Source of the DNA: Diadema setosum
Taxonomy: Eukaryota; Echinodermata; Echinoidea; Diadematoida; Diadematidae
DNA: 64,000 nt
Assembly (NCBI RefSeq): GCF_964275005.1
Contig: NC_092706.1
Span: 6,324,564 to 6,388,563 of the forward strand
Direction: 5' to 3'
Every line of letters begins with the position of its first letter. Position 1 is the first letter of the stretch. The notes beneath the pieces are model-generated. The model had not been told where the DNA came from and did not search any database. It was given only the letters and a program-made list of their open reading frames with translations. Shown piece after piece: positions 1 through 13,890 of this stretch. A program made the translations under genes and the position numbers.

Positions 1-481
1 TGATTTTGATTGGAATGCAATATCAAATGATTTGTGTGTAACATCAGACTTGGAACTTTGTGCAACATGCACATCAAACCTGTGCTGTGGTTGGTTGTAA
101 ATTTTGTCAGGCATATCTGTTATAACTCATAAGGTATATCTTTCAATCATATTGCCTTGTAATTGTGCTTATCTATTTTTCAGTCACCACAACAGTCAAA
201 ACATGTTAGGTCATGACACTTTCCTATATACCCTTAAAGAAGTTATGGGGCTTCTTTGAGGTAGCAAGGGATATACATACATATTCAAAGAAATTTGTAG
301 ATAAGCCAAGGTACAAGCTATTTGTAAAATGAAAGGAAATATTATATTGTGCTGGTAAATGACATTGTTCATTTCAGAATCTTGGGAAAAGCTGTACTAG
401 ACTCAGTTGAGTGACTTAGAATGCCATGACACTCAAAACAATTGTAAAAGTGGCAATGATTGGCAGTGTTGAAGAAGCAAA
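1..481. other. AT-rich DNA, no gene recognised
   Basis: No open frame with codon bias, no credible splice-bounded exon and no strong repeat structure was seen here. It could be intron or 3'UTR of a gene lying to the left of the window. Confidence 0.4.
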
Positions 482-729
482 TCGTCGCTGGGGTGACAAG
501 ACCTTGTATCTGCAATTTTGGTGAAAATGACTTTTTTGATCAATGGTCAAATAATGGCTTAAGTGACGTCCTGTCCAAATCCCAACTGTCTTACTCCAAA
601 GATGAAGCCACCACGGCATGTCAAAGGAAAGGATATCCCATTCGCCACAGTGCTTTGGCCGCCATGTTTTTTGGCTCTCCTGAACATTTGACATTTTGTA
701 GATACGAGGTCTTGTCGCCCCAGCGACGA
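482..729. mobile_element. MITE with ~29-bp terminal inverted repeats
   Basis: The left end (482-510) begins TCGTCGCTGGGGTGACAAGA and the right end (701-729) is its near-perfect reverse complement, ending CCCCAGCGACGA. The 248-bp length and lack of coding content fit a non-autonomous DNA transposon. Short open frames on both strands cross it, but they run through the inverted repeats and look incidental. The superfamily cannot be assigned; no clear target-site duplication was seen. Confidence 0.7.
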
Positions 730-2240
730 AATATAATTTCTTATCGCTAGTACAGGAATGAGTCAGTCAGCAGTTGCCTTTTGTTTGATAACGATTTTAT
801 CAGCATTTCGAGTGCTACACTTCATTTAACACCACACTCTTATTTGTAGCAGGACTGAAAATAATATTGACCATGTGATGAGGTGTAATATATTTCTGCA
901 TTTTGACAAAGACCTGTAAAAGTTAAAGAACAATTTTTTTTTTCAACGTTTCTTCATACTGGCCAATGAGAATATGTCATACATGTGTCAAAGTGCTAAA
1001 AGTAGTGATAAAATAAGAGTGTAAACTCAGTAGAACTTTACTGTTTGCTGGTATGAAATAACATCTCCTCAATGCCAAAATCATAGAAAGTAGGTACTAA
1101 TTTGCATATATATACCAAATTGAATAACTAAATGTCACAAACTTCTTGGCTTTGTTTTCCCCTTTTTTTCAAATGTGTGTATTCAGTTTTGAATGCAAAT
1201 AAATGGTTGTATCCTCTGCCTGTTCAATACCTATGCTATGTAATAACTACCATATCCATTATGCATCATGCGGTGTTGGTTTACTATGCATCATATCACA
1301 ACTTGTAAGAATATGTCACTAATTTATTTTTTGTGTAACATGATACTCGGTATATTTCTCACTTCTGAGAGTAAGACATTTTCATAATGTAGTCAAATTT
1401 ATGTACTCTGTGCACTTGGAAGATGCTGAGGTATGTGTTATGTGATATCCCTAATTTTCATGATTGTCATTTTTTGGATGACACATGATTCTTTTCAGCC
1501 ATCGATATTGTTGTAGACATTATCATTTCTCCCTTAGATGACTCATAATATAGTCTGGGAAATCTTTTTAAGAATTCAAACCTGTGTTTTTGAACTTTTG
1601 ATCACATACTTGTTTTGCTTGTGAGTTGTAATATTTATCTTTCCTTATTTTTGTTTTTTTAAGATAACATATGTAAACTAATTTGTCCATAGTTTGAATA
1701 CATTATGAAAATGTTCTTATTTATGGAAACCTGTATAGTTTTCCCAGTCTTTGTAAAGCCTTAGTTTCTTTGTAACATGTAAAAGTAAACAATATGGGTG
1801 TGTAGTGATAGGCTAGCACTGAAATAGAGCCGAAACAGATACCGGTATTGTCTTTCTAGCCCAGCATACAGAATAGTCTGAATGCTGTTGTGGTTTTTGT
1901 TTTAAAGTTTATGAATGTATCATTTTCACTGTGTTAAATTTGCAATGTGAAGACACCCACTGAAGGAGCAGAAGACCATTTGACTCAAAGTCAATGGAGC
2001 TAAAAGTTCCATTCCACATCATGTTCACATAGGCTTTAATAAATAGAGTACAATCAAGCAAACCAAACTGTCAAAAAATGAGAAAAGTTTCATCGAAACT
2101 GGATGGAAATGAAGAAAGTTATGGAATTCTGTAGTTTCACATGCCTTCATGAAACCGTTGGAATGTTTGGAGCAACTGTGTACATGCAAATTAGATGAGG
2201 TAGTGATGATGTCATGACCTCACAAGTCTCATTGGTCAGC
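730..2240. other. AT-rich intergenic or UTR-like DNA
   Basis: There is no coding exon that I can support. Several AATAAA-like hexamers occur (for example near 1197 and 2038 on the plus strand), so part could be the 3'UTR of a plus-strand gene starting left of the window, but nothing confirms this. Confidence 0.35.
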
Positions 2241-2244
2241 ACCA

Positions 2245-2880
2245 TCGATGATACACACTGGATATAGCAACAGCGCCCTCATCATGAAGCCAGTGACAGC
2301 ATCTGAAACATAGATCTAGAAGTACTCCCAAAAAAAAAAAAAAAAAATTGCTCCATTTACACGCGTGTCATTGAGTATATTTCAGGGGCAGATTCAGTCA
2401 TTCTGAAAGGGGGGGGGGGGGGGCAAAAAATATATCTGGTGCCACTTCTGGGTTTCATCGGCTGACAAGCAAAAAAACAAACAAACAAACAAAACAAAAT
2501 GGCTTCAGTGCAATTTTCTGCTGCCACCACAATCAGCTGACAAAGATGGTCTCTTAAAAGATTAAAGGGGGGCACCTGCACCCCCTTTCATTTTTTCTTT
2601 TTATTTCTTTTGTTAAAAAGAAAATAGGGGGTGGGGGACACCCGATCCGCTTATGTTTTTAGCACTTTAGATATCTCAGAAAGTATAATTATGGTATCGA
2701 GAGTTTCATTTGATGGAATGAAAAGGTAGCTTTTTTTTTTTTTTTTTTTTTAAAGCTATTCATTCTCATATCCAACAATGAATGGGAGTAGGATTAGCTG
2801 CTTTCGCTGGCTTCAAGGTCGTGCATGCAGCAATGTACAGCGTGCTATATCCAGTGTGTACGTATCAATGATCTATGGTG
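2245..2880. repeat. Dispersed repeat with inverted ends and a G-rich core
   Basis: A segment reading ACACACTGGATATAGCA near 2252 is repeated in inverted form near 2840-2860 (GCTATATCCAGTGTGTAC), bracketing about 600 bp. Inside is a poly-A/poly-G stretch followed by GTGCCACTTCTGGGTTTCAT (about 2440). That second motif recurs around 31170-31260 with the same neighbouring 'GCTGACAAGCAA' string, so it is a separate dispersed family nested here. No coding sequence is seen. Confidence 0.5.
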
Positions 2881-3270
2881 TTCACTCAACTACTATTTTT
2901 GGACATAAATTAAAAAATAAAACTTTTTTTTAATCCTTTGCCTCAATTTTTTATATTTTTTTATATTTCAATAATCTGGCAAAGATGACTTTATAGGGAA
3001 AGGAACATAGTCCTTGAATCATCTGAGGAAAGCATGCTATTTATGATTTTTTTTTTTAATGCACAAATCAGTTGGAAAAGTGTGAGTTAATGACTGTCAA
3101 CTGAATCAATTACCAGTAATTTGTGTGGTTGCTAGCATGTGAACTCTAAAGATTCCCCTTTTGTTCTGTAAGCCCAGTTTTGATGAAAACAAATTCTCCC
3201 ATTTGTTTTGTACAAGCGTGCTCTATTTATCAAAGACAACTTGAAAATGGGATTGGAAAATTTTGCACTT

Positions 3271-3810
3271 TAAAGAACAAGTTCACCTTTATAGACATGT
3301 GGATTGAGTGAATGCAGCAATATTAGTAGAACACATCAGCGAAAGTTTCAGGAAAATTGGACAATCGGCTCAAAGTTATGAATTTTCGAAGTTTCTTCTC
3401 AATCACTGCTGGATGAGAAGACTTCTACAATGTGTGATGTCACAGGTCATGTGTGGAACGATATAAGAAAATATAAAGAAAATGCAACATATTTTCACTT
3501 TTCCAGCATGATAAAAGAACACTTGACTTGCTTCTTTCAGAAGGCAGAGGGAATAATTATCCTACTAATTACCCTTAGCATACGTCAGTGACAAGTCGAG
3601 ATGTGCACTTAAAAAAAAATGACATTCTCTTTATATTTTCCTTAATAGAAATGTTCTACACATGTGACATCATAGTAGTACTTCTCATCCAGCAGTAATT
3701 GTGCAGAAACTTCATAAAATTCATAACTTTTGAACAACATGTCTTATACTAACATTGCTGCATTCGCTTAATCCACATGTATATATGAAGATGGACTCGT
3801 ACTTTATTGA
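3271..3810. mobile_element. Long-armed inverted-repeat MITE
   Basis: The left arm (ACATGTGGATTGAGTGAATG near 3295) and right arm (CATTCGCTTAATCCACATGT near 3762) are inverted copies. The homology continues inward through 'CTGCTGGATGAGAAG' and 'CTTCTCATCCAGCAG', giving arms of about 170 bp. A related, more diverged copy lies at about 54160-54790, sharing the internal 'GGCAGAGGG' segment. No transposase is encoded. Confidence 0.7.
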
Positions 3811-6800
3811 CCTCTTATTCCTCAAATTGACGATTATTACATTTGACAGTGAGTCAGTAACGCACAAAAATGCTTATTGATATGCATGTCTGATGTATAT
3901 ATTGATATTGTGCTGTTTTCCTTTTTTATAACATAATTATACAGTGTGTGTATATATAATCATATACAAAATGTTTCTTATTTCAATACATGTGCACCAT
4001 TGCATTGTGACTACTGCATTGAAAATGTAAACCCTTTTCTTGTGTGTCATTATTTAAGTTGAAGTGTGCACCATGCTATGAAACATCTACTGGTGTGAGG
4101 TAATGGAACCTATTGCCAACAAAGTGATGTGTATGAATTTAATTGAAAAAAAAATATATAAAATTTAAAAAAATGAAATGAATAAAATGAGATGTGAGCT
4201 ATAAAGAGGAATTGAAGTTGTGGGTAATTTTTGTAGACAAAGAGATAATTTGATTCACAGAATTGCGTGAAAGTGTAGTCCAGAGAAGTGCTCGGGAAGT
4301 ATTTTGAAAAGAAATTGCCAGATTCACTTTTGTAGCATTTTTTAAAAATTTATTTGGGCCTCCGCTCCACAGGTGACCAGAATTTAACTTGCATATGGTT
4401 CTGTAGTTAATTTTCGGGCTTTTAATTCCGCTAGGTATAAGTCCCATAATGATGTTGTTTGGCGAAATGGATGCGAATGAATGGGGGAAAATTCTTTTGT
4501 GTAGGTAGGGTTAAAGGTCAAAGGTCAATATTCTCGGTCTCGGTGGTCAAGGTCAATGAGCTCTATGAAAACGTAATTAATAAAGTTCCCTGTTCTTAGG
4601 GCAGACAAAGTGACCTAAGGCGTCCTAGTCTTTAAGCCATATGTAGTCGAATTGCTCAAGTTTAAATGGCGGTAAGGGATAATTAATTGATTAGATTTTT
4701 TTTTTTTTTTTTTTTTTGAAGGGGGACTTTTGAGATTTGCAATGCATAAAGAAAGATACACATGGTCTGATAAGTTGGTGACATTATTTTGACTAAATAT
4801 TGAAAATTTTGCGGGTGGGGCTTATCGAAAACAGGATCTACATCAATCAACGCGAAAGAGCGAGCGCAAGTTTTCTTTCTCCTTGATAGTACTATAGTAG
4901 TCAATTTATATACATTCGTCAGGACGAGACTCATCCAGTTTAAAGTTACTACACGAAAGGCTTTCTCAAAGACACCGATTAATGACAAAATTGGTGAAAC
5001 TGACTTTTGCACCCAGCGCACATACAACGAATTAACGTGTTTGTTTTATATTTTTGCATTAACATTAAAAGATTACTTTGTTCTATTTTTTTTTTGCGTT
5101 CGATTTCTGTACACTTTACCCCCGTCCTGTTGATTTAAAATGCATTCCTATTTTTCTTTTACTGTCATCCTCGTCGACGTCGTTGTCGTCTTTGTTATCA
5201 TCCATTTTCTTTTGATTATTTTTGTGTGCTTTCAGGAGGAGCGTAGAAGTTTGATGTGACCTCGGCAGCAAATGAGATCAGAATTCTGTCCGCGTTAAAT
5301 GCGTGGACATCAGTAGCAGCAGGCTACGTTGGAGACGTTGGATTGAATCTATTACTCTAGAACGTCGCATCTCGCACAAAGCAACCTCTGAAGTTTGATG
5401 TTTCCGCCGATAGCTTTGATGTCGTAGTATGATTGCGTAATCTTTGTTGGTCGTCTTTTTTTTTTTTTTTTCTGGTAACTTTCAAGAATGTTGCAGAGCT
5501 TACTAGTCTCACTGATTCTCAGGAGACTCTCCCTAAAGAACAAAGAATAGAAAAACCCTACCTCTTTCCGTCACGACAAACTGAAAAATTGAAAAGCCCC
5601 CTAGTTTTGGTAAATCACTCGTATTTTGCCTGTTGTATTGAGATTCCATTACAGCCTTGCAGACAGGGATCTCGGGATTGCTCTTCGGTAGCAACTGATA
5701 TTGGTGTCTGAATGTTGGCAGCCCCAGTGTTGCTTGTTCGTCACTTGACATTAAGGTAGTACATGTATCATGCAGGCAGTATCATTGTGTGATGCACCAT
5801 GCTAAATGTAATTCATCTCCTAGACTATTTCAGCCAGAGAGTTTCAACAAAGTAATAACGGCTGTGTTATAGTGGTATACTGCCCTACTTTTGACAAAAG
5901 GAAGCAAGTGACATTTTTTCCCATATTGACTTTTCACTTTCTGATACGTTTAAGGCATTCTTAACCCGTTTGTACCATAGTAATGTCATTGGCTTTTCTA
6001 TTATGACATATTGATAGGTCAAAAAAGAAGACATTGTACACATAATCGTGTGAGAGATAAACACGTTTTAGCTGCAGGTATTTACTACAAAACTCCCTAT
6101 TGTCACGTGCTTCCTTTTGTCACATTAGGGCAGTGTACTGCTTGACCCGATCACGCGGAACAGAACACACTGTACTACTGCCGTACGTGAGATGTTGATG
6201 TATGTGCACAAACAACCGGACACATTACACACACATTTACCTTAATTCTCATGGCAGTCTCCAGCTGAATGGATCCATAGAGTTCAATACTGGTAACCAT
6301 GGCAACGGCATTGACTTAGATTACCACAGTTGTATAACAAAATAGAGAGCAGCGCATTGCATCGCCAGGAAACGTGTGGTGTGCGCTTGCAGGTTAATAT
6401 TGAAAATTGTAATTAGCACTATAAAATACACTTTTTTTTTAGCAATTCCATGTTTCACATAGGCCTACATTATGCCTGTCGGGCCCTTTGTCAGATGACG
6501 GTTTCGTTGAATTCCTGTCAGCGTGCTTCCGGTCATAATTATATTTTTTGATATATTTTATGAACACATATACGGGTAAAAGTAATGACATTCTCTTTGT
6601 AGTCTAAACCTTGTTCAAAAATGTTATAAATTGATGACTACATAAGAATAGAAAGACTAGACACATGCATGAATGCGAGTGTAGGCCTATACCTACTCAC
6701 ACATACTCGGGCACGCACACACATTTATTTTATTTATAATACACATGCACACGCATAATTATAATGGTTCGTGGATGACATTATTTGTTACTGCGACAAT

Positions 6801-7020
6801 TCATTGCTCCCCTGGAATATCTGCACGCTATTAAAGCCAAACATAAATTCTACCCACAAACATATAACCCTTACCCACATCCCATTATCCTCACTTCAGT
6901 CCGAACCTAGAGCACTATCACAACCCTTACCCTAACCCTAATCCTTGGAGAAAAAAATATAAGACCGGAGCAATTGTCACAGGAGCAAAATGTCTTGTCA
7001 CCAATTATAATACTTTCATT
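3811..7020. other. Non-coding stretch with minor repeats
   Basis: No host exon is supported. A small cluster of AGGTCA half-sites lies at about 4510-4555, poly-T/poly-A tracts at 4698-4717 and 5457-5472, and a few CCCTAA-type telomere-like units at about 6917-6943. Short open frames here lack coding character or are low complexity. Confidence 0.4.
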
Positions 7021-7024
7021 CATA

Positions 7025-7163
7025 TTTCATTTCATTTCATTTCATTTCATTTCATTTCATTTCATTTCATTTCATTTCATTTCATTTCATTTCATTTCAT
7101 TTCATTTCATTTCATTTCATTTCATTTCATTTCATTTCATTTCATTTCATTTCATTTCATTTC
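7025..7163. repeat. (TTTCA)n microsatellite
   Basis: About 28 near-perfect tandem copies of the pentamer TTTCA run without interruption. The Phe-Ile-Ser repeat 'protein' that can be read through it is a product of the repeat. Confidence 0.97.
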
Positions 7164-7721
7164 TTTCTTTCTTTTCGGCAAACATAACATGAAATGAATC
7201 AGAAGATATAACATAGGCATGAATTCGACTTTACATGGTAGATAATAGTTAACAAATACAAAATTATACATGCATACCGGCAAAATATAAAGTTATGTCT
7301 GGAGAAAAAAAAAAGAAAGAATTGAGAGGTCCACTGAAAAGCATGCTTGTAAATTGTGGACCACTCAAAGGATTCTTCATGTGAATATAATTAATTGTTT
7401 ACAAAGACAGGACAGAACAAGACAGGAGAAACACACGACATTACATGACTTGACAGAAGGGTATACCATTGAAAGTAATAAAGCACAAAAGAATAATTGA
7501 AAGAAAGGAAAGAAAGAAAAAGAAACATGAAAGGAAAAGCCAACACGCTGAACATCGGGATCGAAAGAGGGAATTGAGGTGCTTCAGAGCTCGAGCATTG
7601 CGTATCACGAGACCTTTGTCTTTTCTTTATCATCTCAGGATCAACATTGAAAGACCATGCAGAATAGACCACTTTCACAAACTCAGGAAAGTTTAGTAAC
7701 TTTGTTATTACATAGTTTGAA

Positions 7722-7723
<2 letters not shown>

Positions 7724-7797
<74 letters not shown>

Positions 7798-7801
7798 GTT
7801 A

Positions 7802-7865
<64 letters not shown>
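7724..7865. repeat. (ATT)n microsatellite
   Basis: About 47 ATT triplets occur with GTT interruptions near 7798-7808. Poly-Ile and poly-Leu open frames through it are not genes. Confidence 0.97.
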
Positions 7866-7867
<2 letters not shown>

Positions 7868-10800
7868 TGTCCTTCCTTTTGTTATCACCGTAACTTTAGT
7901 GATCTTTATATAAGCAGAGCAGTTTAACCTTCCAAACTTGGCGAGAAACTTTTCGCCCTATCTTCTTCATGAGGCATTTGACTGCACACAATTAATTCAC
8001 CTTGCTTGCACTGTGCACCGTTATGTAGTGGCACTTTAATCACAGCACATATCGTAACCAAGCACATGGAAATTATGATAACACGTGATTTTTATTCGTC
8101 CGAATATTGAAGTGAAACTCTGCTTGATCTACGTCAAGCCTTGCTTTGTATTTGTCAATGAAAAGAATAAAAAAAAAGAGCACAATATATCCACAAAATA
8201 CGTGTATAGTGGTTATCAGTCAGCGCTTGTTATCTTCACTGCAACTGTACTAACATTTCATATTTCACTACAATAAATCTTATTCAAATTTTGACAAAAA
8301 TGTAACCAAAGTGTGATGGGTGGGGTGGGGACGTTGCGGAACATGACAAAAGAGCTGGTATTCGTCCTTTAAGTTCAAACATTACCTGGTACCACTGTGC
8401 CCTTTTGCTTCACATTAAAATTATCTTTTTTTTGGGGGGGGGGGGGGAGGGGAGGAGTGTTGTGTTGTTTTTTTCTTGTGTACAGAAGGAAATAGTAACG
8501 TCACTTACGGAACTCGTTTACTTGTAAACGCCTGGTATCAATGAGGCTATAGGTACAGGCTGACGGCACCGTATAGAAAACGGATGTGCTTGGATGAAAC
8601 TTTTATGGGGTTTTGATACCGTGTAAAAAAGAAAAAAAGAAACGAGCAACATTACCTTGTCGTCAGCAGGAAAAGGCGGCTCACATCCTGATGCTATACT
8701 CGTGATAGGTGAATGCATCATGCATGTGTGAACAAAATGATTTGCAAGCTATTATATAAATTTTAATGCGATACACGTCTCAAATTTAAGTTTTGATATT
8801 GCTCGTAGTTTGCACATGATTGCATATCACTGAATTAACAATTAATCATCTTTTTTTTTTTCTATGATGACTTGTCTTCTTTCGTTGTCGTGATCTATCA
8901 GTACCAAAAAATAATAAGTTTTCTCTCGTTTTCAATTTTTTCGTGCTCGTTTTAGATATTTTGAATAGAAGTGTTTTACGTCTATTGTTCGTGACTATGA
9001 TGTTGGCCTTGTTGCATTTTGAACATAGCATTTGTAGTTCAAAATGTAATATAAATCGTTACAGGGTATTTATGTTACTGTGTGATTCATTTATAGTTTA
9101 TCATGCAAGCTACTTTTCGCGTGGAGATTATATAGTTATGGAATGGGGTGTTATTAATTTGATAAATCTTTAATACATGCTTTAGTAAGACTTTTGCGTA
9201 TCACTGATTGTGTAATGTATGGCGTCACTACACTGTATCGACGTCGATACACTGTAAACATGTGGGAAATCCCGATCACATACAATGTCATGTACAACCT
9301 TTACTCAATACCAGTGAAGCGAGTATGCATTCTTCTTGTTTGCCTTGAATAACAATTTTATCGCAAACATGGCACGGTGACTGCACATCATTTTGACGTT
9401 ATGTGTAGTAGAACCATTTCAGTGCTCTTCTATAGTGATAATAATGTATATTCCCTATATATGGACACGTGGACATCAGCAAGGATAATGATACATTTTC
9501 GTTGTATGCACAAGTAATTCTATGTAGTTTTAATATCAGACACGTACATACCGCCCCGAAGTGGATAAATAGGACAGAAGTTATTTAATGTGACAAAAAC
9601 AGGTTATTTATGTCGGCTAACCATTATTTATGACAGAAATACCCCCATGAAAAGGCGAAGGTACTCTGTTTGAGTGTTTGTAGACTTTCTTTTTTTTTAA
9701 CTGTAGTACTTTTTGGACTTGTTGGGAGACTTTTGGTTCATTAATGTATTCAGGTGTAGGAAGTCGTTGAACGTGTTGCAAATGACGAATGAAATATATC
9801 GTTATGTTCTAATTCACACATACCAGCTAATAGTAAACAATGATGATATTCATTAATAATGAATTGTTGGTGATATGATGGTAGTATGCTCTGTTGTAAA
9901 ATCTTAAAACTAAGGTCAAAGAGCAGATGGTATGTTTTATGTATACCTACACACCGTTGTACATGTATTTAGAATCAACATCTGTATGCCTATTTCACCT
10001 TAATATTCTTGTGATTTGTACTTACACTTTCAAGCGAACGAATTTATCACTACATACTACGTACATTGCGAATGGTCTCATGTTTTTTCTGTGTAAAATG
10101 TACTTGTTTATGCATTTTGTAACATACCGTTTCCTCTCACTGTCTAAATGCGCCAGGAATGTACATGTAGTACGATATTGAGTGAAGTTACCTTGGTTCA
10201 TACTTGCAATAATTACGCGAGTTTAACCAACTAAAAAGGGAAAAATTGAATCAAATCATGGCCATTCTGCTTTGGATAGTTGAAGCCTACAGGTGTACAT
10301 GATTGTAATGAAAAGTGTCTGCCATATCGCACACTTTTGTATTCCCATGGGGACCTTGGCGTGGTCACACTTCAAATTATGGAGAAAATTCACAGCAATG
10401 AAACACTGAATAAGATGTAAATCACTGTGTAAAAATAAGTGTGATCATAGTAATTATTCATACATTGTTTATGAACCACTTTGTCTATAACGGATAGTTT
10501 TCCAACGAAGGATCAAGAATCAAACCATGAGTACAGCAACAGGTTAGCAGGTATACTTCAACTAGTGAACAATAATTGGACGTAATACATGTATCCCCTT
10601 CATCTCCCTGGCCCCTTCAACTATGTACATGTAGTACAACAGAGTTTACTGTACAATCGCATGCATATAAATTTTGCATTTGATAATTGAGTAGATGTCT
10701 GTATATACGCCGGGAGAAAATACTGTAACACCTTACTGCTTTCTTTTAATGGAGCTTTAGCAAAATTTCGTCAATGGAATACTTTCAGACACATGTGTTC

Positions 10801-12258
10801 TTTGGACAAGGGTCGTGAACTATGTGTGTTCTTGCTTGCAAAAGTGGACATTCGTATCAATCATGTGCGGAAGATGGCTACGACTAATGTCAGTTCTGGA
10901 CGCAACGTCAGCCGGGTCGGAATTATCACTTATACAGTGTACGACAGTGCTGCCGTCTGCCAATATTACAATAATGTATTTCTGTCAAATCTTCACTCAT
11001 CAATTGTATTTATTTCGCTTTGGGATGACACGTTTTAGTACAATTTTGTCCTGTATTTCTCTTCTTGGTGACGTAATAAAAGACTGTTATGACGTGCAAG
11101 TGATACATTGTATGATTATTGTATACGTATGCAAGTGTCGTTTTTTTCCTCCCTCTGCACTAGAACACATGAAGCAGCGTCGAGGTCCCACCTGGGAGCA
11201 TTGAGATACGGTGGCGTAGGGGGCGCTTCACGATGGGACGCTGTTCAAGTAGACCGTCGTTTTCCTCCGACTACTTTTTTCTTTTTTTTTTTTATATTCA
11301 TTCTTGAGGTCATCCACGAGGGTGTCGGATTTTAATTTGTGAATACATAAATACCCTATGTGCATGTTCACAATTAATTTTACAGGTTTGTTTTGACTTT
11401 GAGGTTATGTAGTCCAGTGCAATGTACTTTTTCTTTTTTTTTATTTAGAATTGAATTGGTGGAAAAAGAAAAAAGTTTTGATAAAGCAGAGCAGAGCACT
11501 ATTGTAGAATCACTAACTAGTGTATATGCACAATGCACTATGAGTCTTAATCATGCATATCATTACAGCCATGTACACTATACATGCATGTTTTAGTCAA
11601 CGCCTTTGAAGACTGAATTTTCTGAACACATCAAATTTTGCGAATTACTAGTTCTCTGAAAGTGGCATACAATGCTCTTACTACGGGTATCTTCGGATCG
11701 TTTTATACTCATTAAAAGGAGTTGTTATACATTACGGAATACTAAGTAACTGACGTCATGGTATAGTACTTCTTCAGTGTTATTGAGTACAGGTACAGTA
11801 AATGTATCGTGAATGAATGTGTCGGGTCGTGTGGATTGTAGGAGAACATTTGACATGTTAACTTTCGTCTTTCCCATCGCAGCATTTCTCTCTCACTGGA
11901 AGAACTAGGTCACACCAAACTTTTTGTTTGTTTGTTGTTTTTACTACAAGTATGTACAATGTATAGTACACGTAGTACACTGGAACACTAACTTGTAACA
12001 TATACATTAAAGGTACACTGTGTACTGTTGAATATACATATACAGTAACATATACGATACATAACTCCACTTCTACATAAAAACACGCAATTACACATGA
12101 AGGAGAAAGAGGACTATCAAACATTTGGCCTTTAAAACATTTTTTATTTTTTTTTTCTTTAAAAAAGAATCACATACACACGAAGCTAACACCAGAGGCT
12201 AATACCAATAGGCGTTGTACATGTACAAAATACACTATTTATAGGGATCGTTATCACC
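7866..12258. other. Gene-free stretch
   Basis: I see no supportable exon, RNA gene or large transposon on either strand. There is a G-rich run at about 8432-8456 and scattered poly-T tracts. The open frames around 10793-11335 have no recognisable domain or splice context and overlap each other in different frames, as expected by chance. Confidence 0.4.
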
Positions 12259-12587
12259 GGGGTCATCCCACTAGACCGACACCCACGAGTCATACAGCCC
12301 ACGAGTTCGACATTGAAAATAAACAGGTTCATGAGTCAAACAGCCCATGAGTTCGACACTAGGCAAATAAAGCCCATGAGTTCGACACTAGGTAAAAACA
12401 GCCCACGAGTTCAACAGATACAACACGGGGCTTAATGTGTTGGTCTCGTGGGCCTTGTTGTTGGCTTAGTGTCGAACTCATGGGCTGTATGACTTGTGAG
12501 CTGTATGACTCGTGGGCTGTATGACTTGTGAGCTGTATGACTTGTGGGCTGTATGACTCGTGGGTGTCGGTCTCGTGACGTGCACCC
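12259..12587. mobile_element. Foldback element with internal tandem repeats and 9-10 bp target duplication
   Basis: The two halves are inverted copies: the left reads GACCGACACCCACGAG (about 12274-12289) and the right ends CTCGTGGGTGTCGGTCTCGTG. Each half is made of short tandem units alternating 'AGCCCACGAGTTCGACACTA' or 'GCTGTATGACTCGTGG'. The outer ends read GGGGTCATCCCAC and, in reverse complement, GGGTGCACGTCAC. CGTTATCACC occurs on both flanks (12249-12258 and 12587-12596), a likely 9-10 bp target-site duplication. That length is typical of Mutator-like elements, so a MULE-type foldback is the best guess. It has no coding capacity. Confidence 0.75.
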
Positions 12588-13282
12588 GTTATCACCTCCA
12601 CTACGAGAATATTTTTACATATAACGTAACGACACGGAACACATTCCTCTCGCAATGTAAATGAGTGAGTTTGTCTGATACCATCCGGGAGTGTGTGAAA
12701 ATAATACACGTATTGGTACTGATTGTCGATCATTTTTGCACACTTGGAAAGGGAAGTAATACGCGCCTTCACAATACAACATATTTATGCATTTCATCTA
12801 AATTCTGATTAGAACAGAGAAAATGAGTTTTCTTTATAGGCCTAGGCAATATCACTGCATAAAAGAAGTTTTTGTTTACAAGTTGTTTTTACACCATACA
12901 TGCCTAAAACATTTGTATGTGAGAACATCACATCAGTGTATCGGAAAGTAAAGCTGCATAATCAGCGGTACACACATCAAGGAATAACTGGGCACTATAA
13001 TGTACAACTTGCAACGGACGTGGAAGCGTGCGCGTGAAGTGGCGCCCTTTTGTAAAGTGGGCGTGGCACTTGGGAAGCGAATTTAGTTGCTGCATTGCAT
13101 GGACTGAAATGACTCGCATGGTATATTACTCCACATTATGTTTCACATCTGAATTATATTTTTTTCAACAAAATCTTGCGACATAGCTTTATCGGAAAAT
13201 CCTAAAGTGTTTTACACGCAGAGCACCAATTCGATTGATAAAGGCTCTATGAAGTACAGTGTGTAACAGGTATCTCTACATT
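12588..13282. other. Intergenic DNA downstream of LC8
   Basis: No exon or repeat is recognised. This is the region past the presumed 3' end of the minus-strand LC8 gene. Confidence 0.35.
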
Positions 13283-13288
13283 TTTATT
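13283..13288 (-). promoter_or_regulatory. Candidate polyadenylation signal for LC8
   Basis: TTTATT on the plus strand is AATAAA on the minus strand, about 600 bp past the LC8 stop codon. It is a plausible 3' end but such hexamers are frequent in this AT-rich DNA. Confidence 0.3.
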
Positions 13289-13890
13289 TTCTCTTATTCA
13301 CCACGATGTAAATACAGATATCCCTTACAAAATACAATCATAAACTTTATCCATATCGTGGTTGTATACTTTCACAACTAGCTGGCAGATATGTGTGGAA
13401 TACAAATTACATGTGTACAGTGTGTCTGCACTGAGCTATGACCGAAGCTACATGCAGGAATACTGAATGATGTCAATGCATAATGAAGTCACTTCGCAGA
13501 TCTAGGGATCGATATACAGTAATCCCATATGGCCTTCCATTAAGCTACACTAGCAAAAGGTGCAGCGAACTACTAAAGTTGTACAAGTGTAATGCAAAAG
13601 CCTTTCTGTCGCCTTCTTCCATGGCAGCATCTCAGCACGTCGTGACCAAATAAGCATGGCCGAGATCAGCAGATCATGTGGCCACGGAGGTCACAAATGC
13701 CACGGCCCCATACGCAGCAGATATGTAGGTAAGGTATTACTTTTTCGGACGCTTTACGTGAGAACCGCGATCGGTGCAGGTCTAATATTTATAGAGTCTT
13801 TGAACCAAAGTGTCTAAAGAGTTGGTCATCGTTATGGTGTTTGGCAGAACTGGGACAAACAAGCCTCCAGCGAAACTTATCACGTCAATT

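Noticed and set aside
416..750. Paired open frames on both strands around 460-750
   Set aside because: They overlap the MITE at 482-729 and read its inverted ends.
7022..7927. Long Phe/Ser, poly-Ile and poly-Leu open frames
   Set aside because: They are readings of the (TTTCA)n and (ATT)n microsatellites.
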